Of a stretch of 64,000 nucleotides of DNA, positions 35,263-46,500 are shown one piece after another (positions within the stretch are counted from its first letter, which is position 1; each line of letters opens with the position of its first letter). A program made the translations under genes and the position numbers. The notes below the pieces were generated by a model that saw only the letters and a list, made by a program, of their open reading frames with translations, did not search any database and was not told the DNA's origin. The stretch comes from Talinum fruticosum (lineage: Eukaryota > Streptophyta > Magnoliopsida > Caryophyllales > Talinaceae). The stretch spans positions 4,642,501 to 4,706,500 of the forward strand of contig JAITYX010000040.1 in NCBI GenBank assembly GCA_021018815.1, in the 5' to 3' direction.

Positions 35263-37060
35263 ATGGCTCGTAACAACGGAGAGTTTGATGAAGGAAGATC
35301 TTCCAGCGAGACCACCAAAGTTCAAAGGATCTAACTTCATGCAATGGAAGAAGCTTATGGAATGCTTTCTATTGGATTATGAAGAAGATATATGGAACAT
35401 CATACAAGAAGGCAACTTCATTCCAACAAAGTCTGGAAGAAACAAGGCTACTACCTAAAGTAAAGGCTGAGTATACTGGTGAAGAAACAGAGAAGTTCGA
35501 AAGAACTTCAAGGAAATGAACATTCTGATGTGCGCCGTAAGCTCGAGAGGAATACAACCGAGTGTCTGCTCGTGACACGGCCAAAGAAGTGTGGGACACA
35601 CTTGTCAACACAAATGAAGGCACAAGCCAATTCAAGCAAGCGAAGATAAGCTAATATCTTGACAAGTATGAGCTGTTCAAGATGGAGCCGAAGAAAACAT
35701 CACTCGAGATGTTCATCCGCTTCACTGAGATTACCAACAATCTCAAATCTCCGGGTAGAAAGATTTCCCATGAGAAAATGTGCGGAAAGATACTCGAAGC
35801 CTACGTAAGAAAAGGTGGGGTCCCAAGGTGTTAGCTATCGAAAAGGCTCGGAACTTGTCACTACCGAAGCCGGACGAACACATTGGGAAGCTTCTCACCC
35901 ATGAGATCCACTCGGAATAGGAGGATGCAGAGTTCAGCACCAAAAAGAACATTGTGCTGAAAGCCTCGAAACCGGAGAAGCGAATCGAGTTCCTCCGACT
36001 CGAAGAAGATCCCATGGCACTTATCACTAGAGGCTTTAAGAGAATGATGAAGGACAAGAAATGGGATAAGAAGCTAAGAGAAGAGTTCTACAAGAAAGAC
36101 AAAAAGGATAGAAAAGGTAAGCACTCTTCCTCTTCAAAGTTATCTTTGACTATGAACTCGGCTATTTTGAATGTGGCAGCAAGGAACACATAGTCAAGGA
36201 CTATCCTAGGAGAAAAAGGGACAGAAAGAAGAAAAAGGCTATGATGGCCACATGGAGTGACGAGGACTCATCGGAAGATGACGAGGACTCGAGATGACTC
36301 AAAGGGTCCGATGGCACTCTCGACTCGGAGGTCGAGTCGGACTCGGATCAATCGAGACAATGAGGAAACAAATCCTCAAGAGGTAATCAAATGCTTTCTT
36401 AAGTTCTCCAAAGTTGATTTAGCAAAGTATATTTTCATTTTGGAAGAGAAGTCCAATTCGACTCTTCTTATTTTAAAGAACAACTTGAGTCGATCACTTC
36501 GAGAGCATTTCTCTGAAAAATGAATTGGAAAAATTGAGACTTACTCTTAAAGAACTCAAGACTAGTGCTCAATCTAATGAGGCCGAGTCCGAGTTACTCG
36601 AGAAGAGAAAATGAGCAGCTAAAGCAAAAGTTTAACGACTCTCAAGATCTTGTTTTAAAGTTTACTCAAGGTTAGAAAAACCTTGATATGCTCATAAGAT
36701 CTCAATGTGTATCCTTCGAAAAGAAGGCCTTCGTTTTAACAAAGAGGAAGAGTCCAATTCCTACTCAAGACTTTTCAAAAAGATTCCGAAGCTGTGACGT
36801 TCGGGAAGGCTGAGCACGGTCCCATTCATAAGAATGAAAGGAGGACTGAGCCCGGACCAACTGATAAGAGAAAACCTTCTCCACCGGTTTATAAAAGAAA
36901 AGCTTTTCAAAAGAAAGAGACACAGACTCGGTTCTCTAAACAAAAGACTCAGAATTATACCAAACCCAAAGTCATTCAAATATGGGTTCCGAAAAGTCTT
37001 CTTCCTCAGAAATGGACCACAGTAAAGGGTGTTACTCGGGTTCGTTAGAGGAAGTGAGAA
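35263..37060 (+). pseudogene. gag: gag of element B
   Basis: ATG at 35263 (MARNNGEFDEGRSSS, then a 1-base insertion in agcgagacc against agcagacc in A and C breaks the frame). Capsid region to about 35960. The segment 35954-36193 includes ALITRGFKRMMKDKKWDKKL, then the zinc-knuckle position reads YFECGSKEHIVKDYP, with first and last Cys both changed to Tyr (about 36160-36210). A long acidic/basic tail (36257-37050) carries Lys/Arg-rich blocks. Gag is expected to be the packaging protein. Stops and shifts are frequent and often lie at CG-containing sites. Confidence 0.85.
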
Positions 37061-37084
37061 AGGTTAGTTTGTTTACGCTTTGTA

Positions 37085-37480
37085 GGTGACTCGAAGAGAA
37101 CAAAAGGGCATTGGTACCTAAACGGTGGATGCTCATGCCATATGTCGGGAGATTCGGGGCTCTTTTCTGAGTTAGAAGAGTACAAGGGAGGAAAAGTTAC
37201 ATTTAGAGATGATAGCAAAGCCAAGATAATCGGGATTGGCAAGATTGGAAAAGCAAGCAATGCGGTCGATCCGGTATACCTTGTCAAATGGTTAAGATAC
37301 AACCCGCTTAGCATCTCCCAATCGTGTGCCAAAGGTCAAGAGGTAAGATTCACTCGGACCAATTGTTATATTTCGATGATGCTACCAAGGAGATCAAGCT
37401 CTTAGGTAAGAGATCGGGTAACACGTATATTATTCCTCTTTCGACCCGAGTCGGAATTTATCATGTTTCAAAGCATCTCT
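37085..37480 (+). pseudogene. Protease region of element B
   Basis: Frame WYLNGGCSCHMSGDSGLFSE, starting at 37112. The aspartic protease triplet, DSG in element C, is NGG here (37121-37129), which would remove the catalytic Asp. The block YKGGKVTFRDDSKAKIIGIG follows. The protease would have cut the Gag-Pol polyprotein. Confidence 0.82.
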
Positions 37481-38310
37481 TCATGATGACTCATGGACAT
37501 GGCATCGTAGACTAGGTCATGTTAGCATGCATACTATTAAGAAACTTGCATCTCATGGTTTAGTAAGAGGATTGCCTAATTGTGCATTTAAGAAAGACAA
37601 AATCGTGAAGCATGCACAAAAGGGAAACAAGTCGGATCATCTTTCAAATCTCTGAAGACAGTTTCCACATCCAAGGTGCTTGAAATGCACCTTAGAAACT
37701 TTGTGGTCAAATCCTGTTAAGACCCTCGGAGGTAAATCATATGTACTTGTTATTGTTGATGATTACTCACGATTTACCTGGGTGTGTTTTCTTGAGCACA
37801 AAAATGAAGCATTCAAAGAGTTCAGCAAGCTCTGCAGGAAAATCGAAGTTGAGACTCGGGCTCGGATCTAGAGAATTCGAACCGACCATAGAAGGGAGTT
37901 TGACTACTTAGAGTTCACGAGTTTTGTGACAAGAATGGCGTATCTCACACCTTCTCGGCACCAAGAACTCCTCAACAAAATGGAGTGGTGGAGAGAAAGA
38001 ATAGAACTCTTGAAGAAATAGCAAGGACTATGATGATTGAACACAATCTACCCTACTATTTCTAGGCTGAGGCGATCAACACCATACGAGCTCTACAAAG
38101 GGAAGAAACCCAATATTTTAAACTTCAAACCTTTTGGATGTAAGTGTTTTGTTCACAACAATGGTAAGGATCACCTGACCAAGTTTGATGCTCGACCGGA
38201 TGAAGGTATTTTTCTTGGTTATTCATCTCATAGTAAAGCTTATTGCATTTTTAATAAAAGAACTAACCAAGTGGAAGAAAGCATCCACGTTGTGTTTGAT
38301 GAGATTGAAT
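37480..38310 (+). pseudogene. Integrase of element B
   Basis: The HHCC zinc region begins with WHRRLGHVSMHTIKK (about 37500-37540) and the CxxC-type KGKQ block (damaged: cgtgaagcatgc). The core runs from 37680 with KSYVLVIVDDYSRFTWVCFL. The second catalytic Asp lies in RTDHRREFDY (about 37880), directly after a TAG at 37869-37871 where A has CGG. The Glu is in QQNGVVERKNRT (about 37975-38010). Trp of the YYFWAEA block is a TAG stop (38061-38063). The copia GKKPN ... FGCKCFVHNNGKDHLTKFDA region follows (38095-38190). It would insert element DNA into the genome. Confidence 0.88.
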
Positions 38311-38760
38311 AGGAAAAGCCAAGTAAATGATCATTCTCAAACCTGAAGCTAAGCAGAGATGAGGATTGTGATGAAAATGAGCTTATCAAGAATAAAATCC
38401 AACCAGCTCGGAACGAAGTGACCGAGAACAACCCGACTCGAACGAGACAACACAAGAGTCGGCTCGGAATGTTGCAAGACAATCGATGAACAAGTTCAAT
38501 CGGAACAAAGTTCTGCAGATCAACCAACTCAACCTACGGATCTAGTGAATCGGAGAACAGGTAAAGCATTCAAGAATGCTTCTAGTCACCTACTAGAAAA
38601 CATCTTATCCGACATCAACGGTGGGGTAAGAACTCGTTCCTCTCTCCAGAATCTATGTGCATTCACTGCATTCATCTCATTAACTGAATGCAGAAATGCA
38701 CTAGAGGCCCTTAATGAACCTGAATGGGTAGAGGCCATGCAAGAGGAACTCAATCAATTC
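38311..38760 (+). pseudogene. INT-RT linker of element B (source region of the array pol fragment)
   Basis: Acidic Asn/Glu/Gln-rich linker. The stretch of about 38353-38667 aligns with the 295-311-bp plus-strand piece in every unit of the 1-16 kb array (for instance gatcaaccaactcaacc at 38519 and cagagaacaggtaaagc-like at 38553). Its last part, TRSSLQNLCAFTAF, leads into the RT N-terminal region. Confidence 0.8.
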
Positions 38761-40207
38761 GAGAGAAACCAAGTCCGGACTCGACCAAACGACCTTCTAA
38801 CCACCCAGTCATAGGAACCAAATGCGTTTTCAAAAATAAACTTGGATGAAGGTAGGTTGGTAGTAAAAGTAAGGCTAGACTTGTTGCTCAAGGTTACAAT
38901 CAAGAAGAAGGGATTGATTGTAGGGAAACCTTGCACTGTAGCAGAATTGAAGCTATTAGAATACTCGTTGGCATTTGCATCTAGCATGAATATCAAACTG
39001 TATCAAATGGATGTTAAATGTGCTTTTCTCAATGGCTTTATTAAAGAGGAAGTCTATGTTGAGCAACCCCTGGATTTGAAAACTCCGAATTTTCAAATCA
39101 TGTTTTCAAACTGCAAAAAGCTCTCTGTGGTCTTAAACAAGCTCCCGGAGCTTGATATGAAAGACTAACCAATTTCTTGGTTAAAAATAATTTTAGGAGA
39201 GGTTAGATTGACAAGACTCTTTTTATAAAAACCAAGGGGAAAGACTTTCTTATTGCTCATATCTATATTGATGATGTAATCTTCGAAGTTACTAATGAAA
39301 TTACGTAGTCGAGAGTTTTCCGAGTTAATAAGAAAGGAATTTCAAATGAGTATGATGGGAGAAGTCAATTTCTTTCTTGGTCTACAAATCAAGTAAGACA
39401 GAGATGGAATCTATGTCCATCAATCCAAGTATACCAAGGAGCAGCTGAAGAAGTACAAACTTCAAAATGCAAAGCATGCAGCAACCGCCATGAGTAGCGA
39501 CCTAAAGCTGGACTCGGACGAAAAAGGTAAAGCGGTAGATCGAAACTCTATCGAGGTACGATTGGATCTTTGCTATATCTTACTTCCAGTAGGCCGGACA
39601 TAATGTTTAGTGTCTGTCTATGTGCAAGATTTCAAGCTAATCTAAAAGAATCAAATCTCACTATGATGAAGAGAATATTCGAGATATCTTGCAGGGACTC
39701 GGAATTTAGGTTTATGGTACTTAAGAGACTCGGAATTGACTCTGTCCGGATACTCGGATGCTGATTATGCTTGGGTACAAAGTTGATAGGAAGAGCACCT
39801 CAGGAGCCTGCCGGTTTTGGGTCAATCCCGATATCTTGGCGCTCAAAGAAGCAAAACTCAGTAGCTCTATCAACTGCCGAAGCTGAGTATATTGCAAGCT
39901 GGGGCATGCTTGTGCTCAGATTTTATGGATAAAGCAACACTTGAGAGATCTTTGACTTACATTCAAATCTATTCCAATCAAGCGTGATAATGAGAGTGCA
40001 ATCAGCATCACCAAGAATCCAGTTTAGCACTCAAAGACAAAACATATTGAGGTTAGGTATCATTTCTTAAGAGACCATTCTGAGAAAGGTGATATTCAAC
40101 TTGAATTTATTCCTACTAATCTTCAATTAGCTGATATTTTTACTAAGCCACTTAGTGATGATCGGGTTTGCTTTCTTAGGAATGAACTTGGTATGTTAAA
40201 CGCATAA
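38760..40207 (+). pseudogene. RT-RNaseH of element B
   Basis: Copia reverse transcriptase: NIKLYQMDVKCAFLNGFIKE (38985-39045) holds the first catalytic Asp. The second site is YIDD (39264-39275), a tolerated variant of YVDD. MSMMGEVNFFLGLQIK lies near 39350. RNaseH: YSDADYA block (about 39755), STAEAEYIA-type block near 39880, HSKTKHIEVRYHFLRDHSEK near 40030, ending ADIFTKPLS ... LGMLNA with TAA at 40205-40207. At least five frame breaks. Converts RNA to DNA. Confidence 0.88.
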
Positions 40208-40604
40208 TTGTGTGCTTTTACGTGTGAAAATTCTTTGCATGATTATGTGTTGTGTGCTTATTTGCGTTAATAGGTGATTAGTTCAGTTGAACTAGTGATA
40301 CTGAGCTAAGAACTATTTTTTGTCGGTGGTTTCTAATCACTTAGAAACTTAACCGAGTCAAACTCGGATTTTGAGAAAAATGGACATCGATTTCTGAAAT
40401 CATCTCTATATAAGTGGAGAATATCGGAAGTTATTTTAAAAATCTCTCTTTTCTCTCTCTATCTCGTGCGCTGTGATAAGACAACTAGCCGTTGGGAGAT
40501 AAGCTGCTGGAATTCTAACCGTTGAAGAAGAGAACAGTCACACCGGTCCGAGGTGACCACCGAAGAGCTAAGTACGAACGGATACTAAAGGATGCTTATT
40601 TCTC

Positions 40605-40613
40605 TATAAATAG
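40605..40613 (+). promoter_or_regulatory. TATA box upstream of ORF3 (element B)
   Basis: TATAAATAG with right flank CACTTATTTTCC, 271 bp before the ORF3 ATG. Matching boxes stand at 58355 (A), 51150-51141 (C), 62540-62531 (D) and 19435 (E). Confidence 0.55.
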
Positions 40614-40743
40614 CACTTATTTTCCTTCATTTTGTTACTCTACACTTTGCTTACTCTCTCTCTCAAAATCAAATCTTCGTGAACAAGCTCTCTACGATCA
40701 AAGCAACACTCGGCAATCTCAAGCTTAGTTAAGAACATCTCAA

Positions 40744-40749
40744 GTAAGC
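40744..40749 (+). promoter_or_regulatory. Splice-donor-like GTAAGC in the ORF3 leader (element B)
   Basis: CATCTCAA|GTAAGCTCTG, 139 bp after the TATA box and 132 bp before the ATG. The same site and spacing are found in A (58495) and C (51010-51005, minus). An acceptor could be one of the AGs after the CT-rich tract before the ATG; not resolved. Confidence 0.4.
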
Positions 40750-40875
40750 TCTGTTGCTCTCGGATCTCTCGTCTTCTACTCTTTCATTTTTCATTTTCCT
40801 TTTCCCTCACTCTCTTCAAGCTTTCTCTCTCTTTTTCTCTCTAAAGCTCATCTTCTATCTCTTTTCTACATCAAC

Positions 40876-42450
40876 ATGCCGAAAAGAGGTTCTCACTCCG
40901 ATTTTCTTGGCTCCGCCACCAAGAAACCCCGCACAAAAAGCCGGAAGGCCCCTCAAATTCTAAACCTTTTGTCACCCAAGTAGCTCGCGGTGGATGATAA
41001 ATTCTTTCCAACCACAAAATTCTCATGGTTGCCTTACATCTAATCCACTTGGGGTCTACAACTTTCTTTGCTTCAGCGAGTTCATCTACCCCGAACTCGT
41101 CTTTGAGTTTTATACTCATCTTTCTAGTTCCGAGGGTATCCTCACTTCTCGCATTCGGAACATCACTGTTCGCATCAATACTTCTCTCCTCCACCGTTTG
41201 TTCAAAGTGTCTTCTCTTTTCATGAACACCAACCCCATACCTTTCAACGAGGTTGCTGATGACTTCTTTGGGAAGTACGCCAAAGAATTCCCTAGGTCAC
41301 ACAAGAACTTCTCCGTGACCCAACTAAAGTCAAAAGCTCATCTTCTGTGTTTCCTGCCGATGAGAACCTTCTTCTCACAGCATTCAAGCAAGGGGAACCC
41401 CAACTCCAAGCACCTTAAAGCTCTTTTCGATATTTTAAAGGGCTACGAAGTAGACCTCTTTTCCGCTATCATTGAGCAAATGGCAGCAGTGTCGGCTCGG
41501 ACTCGGAACAAGAAGAACACCCCTCTTCCTTTTGGGGCTCTTCTCACCCTCATTTTCAAACAATTCAAAGTTCCTCTTCCCTCATATCCTAAGGCGGTTT
41601 TACGAGGTCTGCCTTAGTAGTTGGCAAAAAGGAACTTCTTGGGTATGGATACCAGGAAACCCAACCGGGTGTCCGGGTCCATAGCTCAAAACTAAGGCCA
41701 TCTTCTCTGCCTCGGACTTAGGAAGAAACCCCTCTTTCTCTTCCACCTTCACCTGGTGGTGCCTCCTCCTCGAGTGTTTCTCGGACTCTTTCTTCTATTT
41801 TGTCCACCGCATTCATGGACAAAATCTCTTCGTGTCCTTGGAACTCAAAGGAAATTCTCCGGTTATTGAAGACTGTCTTTCGGTCTATGACCATCAACCG
41901 TAAAACAGCCCAATCCCAAATCCGAGAGCAGCAAGATATGCTACTCGAGATAAAGGCTCTAGTTAAGGAGCGAGAGGAGCCGATCGAGCTTCTTCAGGAG
42001 AGGCGATCTAAGGCGGCTCGAGATCCGGTTGACTCGGACACTTATGAGGAATCCTCAAGTCCGGCCAAGTCCTCCTCGGACAGAGGAGAAGAGGAAGAAG
42101 AAGGAGTAGAAGCGGAGGAGCCTGCAGGCTGAGGCAGCTCCTTCCGAGCAAGGGAAGCAAGATGAAGAAGGACAAGGTACAACAGCTGAGGGTTCGGGTG
42201 CTCTCGAGCGCAACAAGAGGTAATCGGCTTAGACGAGCAGTCCGAGTGGGTCGGAGGACCCTGTTGACCATGGTGAGTCGGCAGCGGGTTAGCTTGAGCA
42301 CACCCTTCAGCAGTCCAGGAGGACGTGCCTCCGGACGACCTAGTTCGGGTCGGCCACTCGGAACCGAGCCGATGTCGAAATCCTAGTGCTCGCCCGACGT
42401 GTTCAACTACATCTTCAAGATCTTATCGGTGCGGGCACACTACTCGTCCT
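40876..42450 (+). pseudogene. ORF3 (env-position ORF) of element B, best-preserved copy
   Basis: ATG at 40876 with a basic N-terminus (MPKRGS ... KKPRTKSRK, nuclear-localisation-like). A frameshift follows, then a 207-codon open stretch at 40994-41617 with FIYPELVFEFYTHLSSSEG, PIPFNEVADDFFGKYAKEF and TPLPFGALLTLIFKQFKVPL. A further frame, 41800-42132, holds a heptad-like segment (SQIREQQDMLLEIKALVKER) and an acidic Ser/Glu tail. The YPELV...FY block resembles the 'putative plant transposon protein' domain found after copia pol in plants (from memory; inference). Location suits the Sirevirus env-like ORF, but I see no convincing signal peptide or membrane anchor. Confidence 0.75.
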
Positions 42451-42965
42451 TCATCTTCAACCCATACTACTCCATCCCCTCCTTAGTTCCTTACTTTTTT
42501 TTTTTTTACAGTATTTCATGTTTTCCTTTTTGTCCGGACGTCAAATCAGTACTTTCTTATTTTATTCTTCCCATTTTTGTTTTTTTTTTTTTTTGCTGAA
42601 AGGCAAATGGGAGAATAGATAGAAAAATTTGTTGTCTTGTTTAGGGGAGTCTCTCTCACCTTCGTAAATATTTTTCTTTGCCGTTAATGAAGTAAATGCA
42701 TTTCATTAATAATTCCTGGCACTATGCTTAAGACTTATCAGGTCTTTACTCAAAGCAAGTCTTTCATTAATATTGTTTACTTGATTCGTAAATAATCCTG
42801 TTATCAACCTCCAATCTTTGCTTGTGTCTATCAGGATTTATTTATTTTCTTGCTCCGATACTTTAGCTCTTGCTATGAAATCTCAAGTTATTTTTCGAGC
42901 AAGTTTGCAAAATCAGATCTATATCACTAACAAAGTTTTTGTCTAAGTATGGAATGCCTTTCATC
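42451..42965 (+). other. 3' non-coding region of element B
   Basis: T-rich runs (10 T near 42498-42508, 13 T near 42580-42593), then the conserved block gctgaaaggcaaatgggagaa (42594) and gtttaggggagtctctctcacc. No gene is seen. Confidence 0.6.
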
Positions 42966-42978
42966 AAAAAGGGGAGAT
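42966..42978 (+). other. Polypurine tract of element B
   Basis: AAAAAGGGGAGAT immediately before the 3' LTR; the cleanest tract in the window. Confidence 0.88.
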
Positions 42979-44588
42979 TGAAGACTCGGACCTCATACAT
43001 ACATCATTCTGAGTTCCATCAAGAAATCAGGTATAAGACTTCATCTCTTATGATGTTTTGATTTTAAGTCATTCTATGTGCCTCATAAACTTTTCTCGAG
43101 TGATATAGCATCTTCTCCGAGTGTTATAGAAACTATTGTATATGTTTTCGCTTGATTCGACTAAATCGGAAAGCATACTTTTGTATGCCACTCTTCACAC
43201 TGTTATGAGTCACTCGGAAAACACTCGAGATATATCGCACGTTCAAACGCTTTCTATAACGTGCATAAACTTAGATCCGACTTCGTGTTCGAGAATTATC
43301 ATGTTAATTCATTTCTCAAAGTCAGCATATTTTGTTTGAACCTTATAGTGCCTAAATCAAGTCTGTCTACTCGATATTTCCTATTTGACTTGATTCTCTT
43401 TTAGATCGACTAAGATGGATTTTGAGTCTCATGAATATTAGACTCGTAAAATTCCATTCCTTTTCCGACTCGAGATAATTATGCATTTAATTATCCTAAT
43501 TAATTTATTATCTCGTGTCTAATCTTGGACCAAAGTATTTTATATTTTGAGGACCAAATTGATTTACTTTTGTAGGTTATTCAAACAAGGCTATCCTACA
43601 TTTGAATTGCGAAGTAAGCGACTTCAAAACATAAAATCACCGGAAGACAAGGCTTTTTCCACCTCGACCTAGCCCCGGACTAATCGTGTCAAGGTTCTTT
43701 GTTTCCAAAGCTGGAAATCAGTAACACTAAGCTCAATGGTGGCTTCCACCGTAATTTTCGAGACGCCACCAGGTGGTTTTGGGACTTCTAAAGGAGTCAA
43801 GAGCCGTTGCCCAACGTTCACATCCCAATCGCTATTTTCCGAGTGACTCGGAAAATCCATTACAATGGTCACAAAGGACTTCCAGTCAAAAGATGGACAC
43901 AATGGCTAATCTGCTTGGTCATCTATAAGAAGCCAACTTTCAATACATGAAGATTGCTGAACAAATTGATAGAACACATACTTGAGCAAAACTCATTCTA
44001 TTCATTCTCAATCTTTTACTTACAACTCCAACTCATTATTTAATACATTCTTCCGAGTTGTAAGGTCTTGTACTTAATTACAAACACTCTTTCTTACTTT
44101 CTAAGTAAGGTCTCTTGACTTAGCTGTAAGGGTTAACTCTGCTCGGTTGTCCCTAACTCGTATAGGTTATCTCAGCTAGGAAGTACTAGATCAAATAAGG
44201 TAATTTCTCAATCTAGGAAAAACTTGTAAGGAGTTGGCTAAGGGAGCAACTCGGGTTGAGTCATTCTACTGTATTTTGTGAATTCAAAATAGTGGATTTG
44301 ACTTCGTGCTTGGATTGACACGGTCCGTGGTTTTCCGCCCCATGAGGGCTTCTACGTATATTCCGAGTTACCACTTTTTTGAGTGCATTCTAGACTCGGA
44401 TCGACTACAAGTATTGTTTAACTATTAAACACTTCAGTCTTAGTATTCTAAGTCTCGTGCTTATCCGAGCTCATTCTTGAAACACACTCTCCTTTGAGTG
44501 CTCGTCTAGTTTCAAATACTAGAAAATTCCCTCATAACCCTATTCACCCCCTCTAGGGCGACCTAACTTCTCCAAGAGCAAACCTTCA
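42979..44588 (+). repeat. 3' LTR of element B
   Basis: 1610 bp, TGAAGACTCGGAC...AAACCTTCA, followed by the TCCAC duplication. It shares the B-specific insert near 44400-44510 with the 5' LTR. Confidence 0.95.
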
Positions 44589-44593
44589 TCCAC
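44589..44593. repeat. Target site duplication of element B, right
   Basis: TCCAC, after which gag of A continues (CCACCGATTTATAAAAG; compare 36881 in B). Confidence 0.92.
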
Positions 44594-45169
44594 CGATTTA
44601 TAAAAGAAAAACTTTTCGAAGTAAAAGACACGGACTCGGTTCTCTAGACGACGGACTCATAATCACACCAAACCCAAAGTTATTCAAATCTAGGTTCCCA
44701 AGAGTCTACTTCCTCAGAAAAAGACCACGGTTAAAGGAGTTACTTGGGTTCGTTAGAGGAAGTGGGAAAGGTTAGTTTGTTTCGACTGGTAGGTGGGTCA
44801 AAAAAGAACAAAAGGGAATTGGTACCTAGACAATGGATGCTCACGCCACATATCAGGAGATTCAAGACTTTTTTCTGTGTTAGAAGACTACAAAGGAGGA
44901 AAAGTCACGTTTGAGGATGACAACGAAGGCGGGATAATTGCGATTGGCAAGATTGGGAAAGGAAGCAATCTGGTCAGCCCAAGTATACCTTGTCAAAAGG
45001 TTAAAGTACAATTTGCTAAGCATCTCTCAATCTGTGTCATAAAGGTCAAGAGGTAAAATTCACTCGGACCAATTGCTATATTTATGATGATGCTACCAAA
45101 GAGATCAAGCTCTCAAGTAAAAGATAAGGTAACACTTAAACTATTCCTCTTTCTAACCCGAGTCAGAAT
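44594..45169 (+). pseudogene. gag end and protease of element A
   Basis: Continuation of the gag interrupted at 33582: Lys/Arg-rich tail, then the open stretch 44793-45056 with NWYLDNGCSRHISGDSRLFS. The protease triplet is DNG (44829-44837) rather than DSG: the catalytic Asp is kept, the Ser/Thr is not. The block YKGGKVTFEDDNEGG follows. Frame breaks flank this segment. Confidence 0.82.
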
Positions 45170-46085
45170 TTATCTTGTTTAAAAGCATCTTTTCGTGATG
45201 ATTCATGGGCATGGCATCGTAGACTAGGTCATGTTAGCATGCATAACATTAAGAAACTTGCATCCCATGGTTTAGTTATAGGATTGCCTAATTGTGCATT
45301 TAAGAAAGATAAAATCTGTGAAGCATGCACAAAAGGGAAACAAGTGAGATCATCTTTCAAATCTCTGAAAACTGTTTCCACATCCAAAGTGCTTGAAATG
45401 TTGCATATGGACTTATGTGGTGAAATCCCAATTAAGAGTCTCGGAGGTAAATCATATGTGCTTGTTATTGTTGATGATTACTCAAGATTTACCTGGGTGT
45501 GTTTTCTTAAGCACAAAAATGAAGTATTCAAAGAGTTCAGCAAGCTCTGCAGAAACATCCAAGTTGAGTCTCGGACTCGGATCCGGAGAATTCGAATTGA
45601 CCATGGAAGAGAGTTCGACTACTCGGAATTTGTAGAGTTTTGTGACAAGAATGACATCTCTCACAACTTTTCAGCACCAAGAACTCGTCAACAAAATGGA
45701 GTGGTGGAGAAAAAGAACCGAACTCTAGAAGAAATAGCAAGGACAATAATGATTGAACACAATCTACCCTACTATTTCTAGGCTGAGGCGAGTCAACACA
45801 GACTAATTACACTTTGAACAAATGCCTCATCGGACCCATCCTAAAGAAAACTTCATACGAGCTCTACAAAGGGAAGAAACCCAATAATTCATACTTCAGA
45901 CCCTTTGGATGTAAGTGCTTTGTTCACAACAATGGTAAGGATCACCTGACCAAGTTTGATGCTCGATCGGATGAAGGTATTTTTCTTGGTCATTCATCTC
46001 ATGGCAAAACTTATCGCATTTTCAATAAAAGAACTAACAAAGTGGAAGAAAGCATCCACTTTGTGTTTGATGAGATTGAACAGGA
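45170..46085 (+). pseudogene. Integrase of element A (largest open frame of the window's pol genes)
   Basis: WHRRLGHVSMHNIKK zinc region from about 45212, with CEACTKGKQ giving the Cys pair. The 180-codon open frame 45239-45781 carries MLHMDLCGEIP (first Asp), RIDHGREFDY (second Asp) and QQNGVVEKKNRT (Glu), so the DDE triad is readable. TGG of the YYFW block is a TAG stop (45778-45780). A second frame, 45814-46239, has LYKGKKPN ... FGCKCFVHNNGKDHLTKF and the C-terminal region. Compared with B and C, this is the least damaged integrase. Confidence 0.9.
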
Positions 46086-46500
46086 AAAACCAAGTGAGTC
46101 ATCATTCTCAAACCTAAAGCTTAGCAAAGATGATGATCGTGATGAAAATGAGCTCATCAAGAATCAAATCCATGACACTCGGAATGAAGTCACTCAAAAC
46201 AAAGTGATTCAGAATGAGACGACTCAAGAACCAGCTTAGAATGTTAAAGGACAATCAGATGAACAAGCTCACTCGGAATAAATTTCTGCAGATCAACCAA
46301 TTCAACCTACATATCCGGTAAACCAGAGAACAGGTAGAGCTTTCAAGTATGCTTCTAGTCACCCAGTAGAAAACATCCTATCTGACATCAACAATGGGGT
46401 AAGAACTCATTCCTCTCATTAATTGGACCCAGAAATGCACTAGAGGCCCTTAATGAACCTGAATGGGTAGAGGTCATGCAAGAAGAACTTAATCAATTCG
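46086..46500 (+). pseudogene. INT-RT linker of element A
   Basis: Acidic, Asn/Gln-rich linker with the same segment (about 46120-46430) that is amplified in the 1-16 kb array. Its end is shortened relative to B (TRSSLQNLCAFTAF is missing after ctcattcctctcatt, 46410). Confidence 0.8.

Larger units (their letters stand above)
40208..40875 (+). other. Spacer between RNaseH and ORF3 of element B
   Basis: 668 bp without a coding signal. It has a TATA box (40605-40613), a CT-rich leader and a GTAAGC donor-like site (40744-40749) before the ORF3 ATG, the look of a promoter plus 5' leader. Confidence 0.65.
33583..44588 (+). mobile_element. Element B: structurally complete 11.0-kb SIRE-like Ty1/copia element
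   Basis: LTR 33583-35202, primer site 35205, gag 35263-37060, PR about 37085, INT 37480-38310, RT-RNaseH 38760-40207, TATA spacer, ORF3 40876-42450, polypurine tract 42966-42978 and LTR 42979-44588. Flanked by TCCAC on both sides. Gag sequence of A reads through when B and one TCCAC are removed. All ORFs contain stops or frameshifts, so it is complete in structure but not coding-competent as written. Confidence 0.95.

Noticed and set aside
42386..42622. Hydrophobic open frame that looks like an envelope membrane anchor after ORF3 of B
   Set aside because: It arises from T-rich low-complexity 3' non-coding DNA with long T runs; it is not kept in A, C, D or E.
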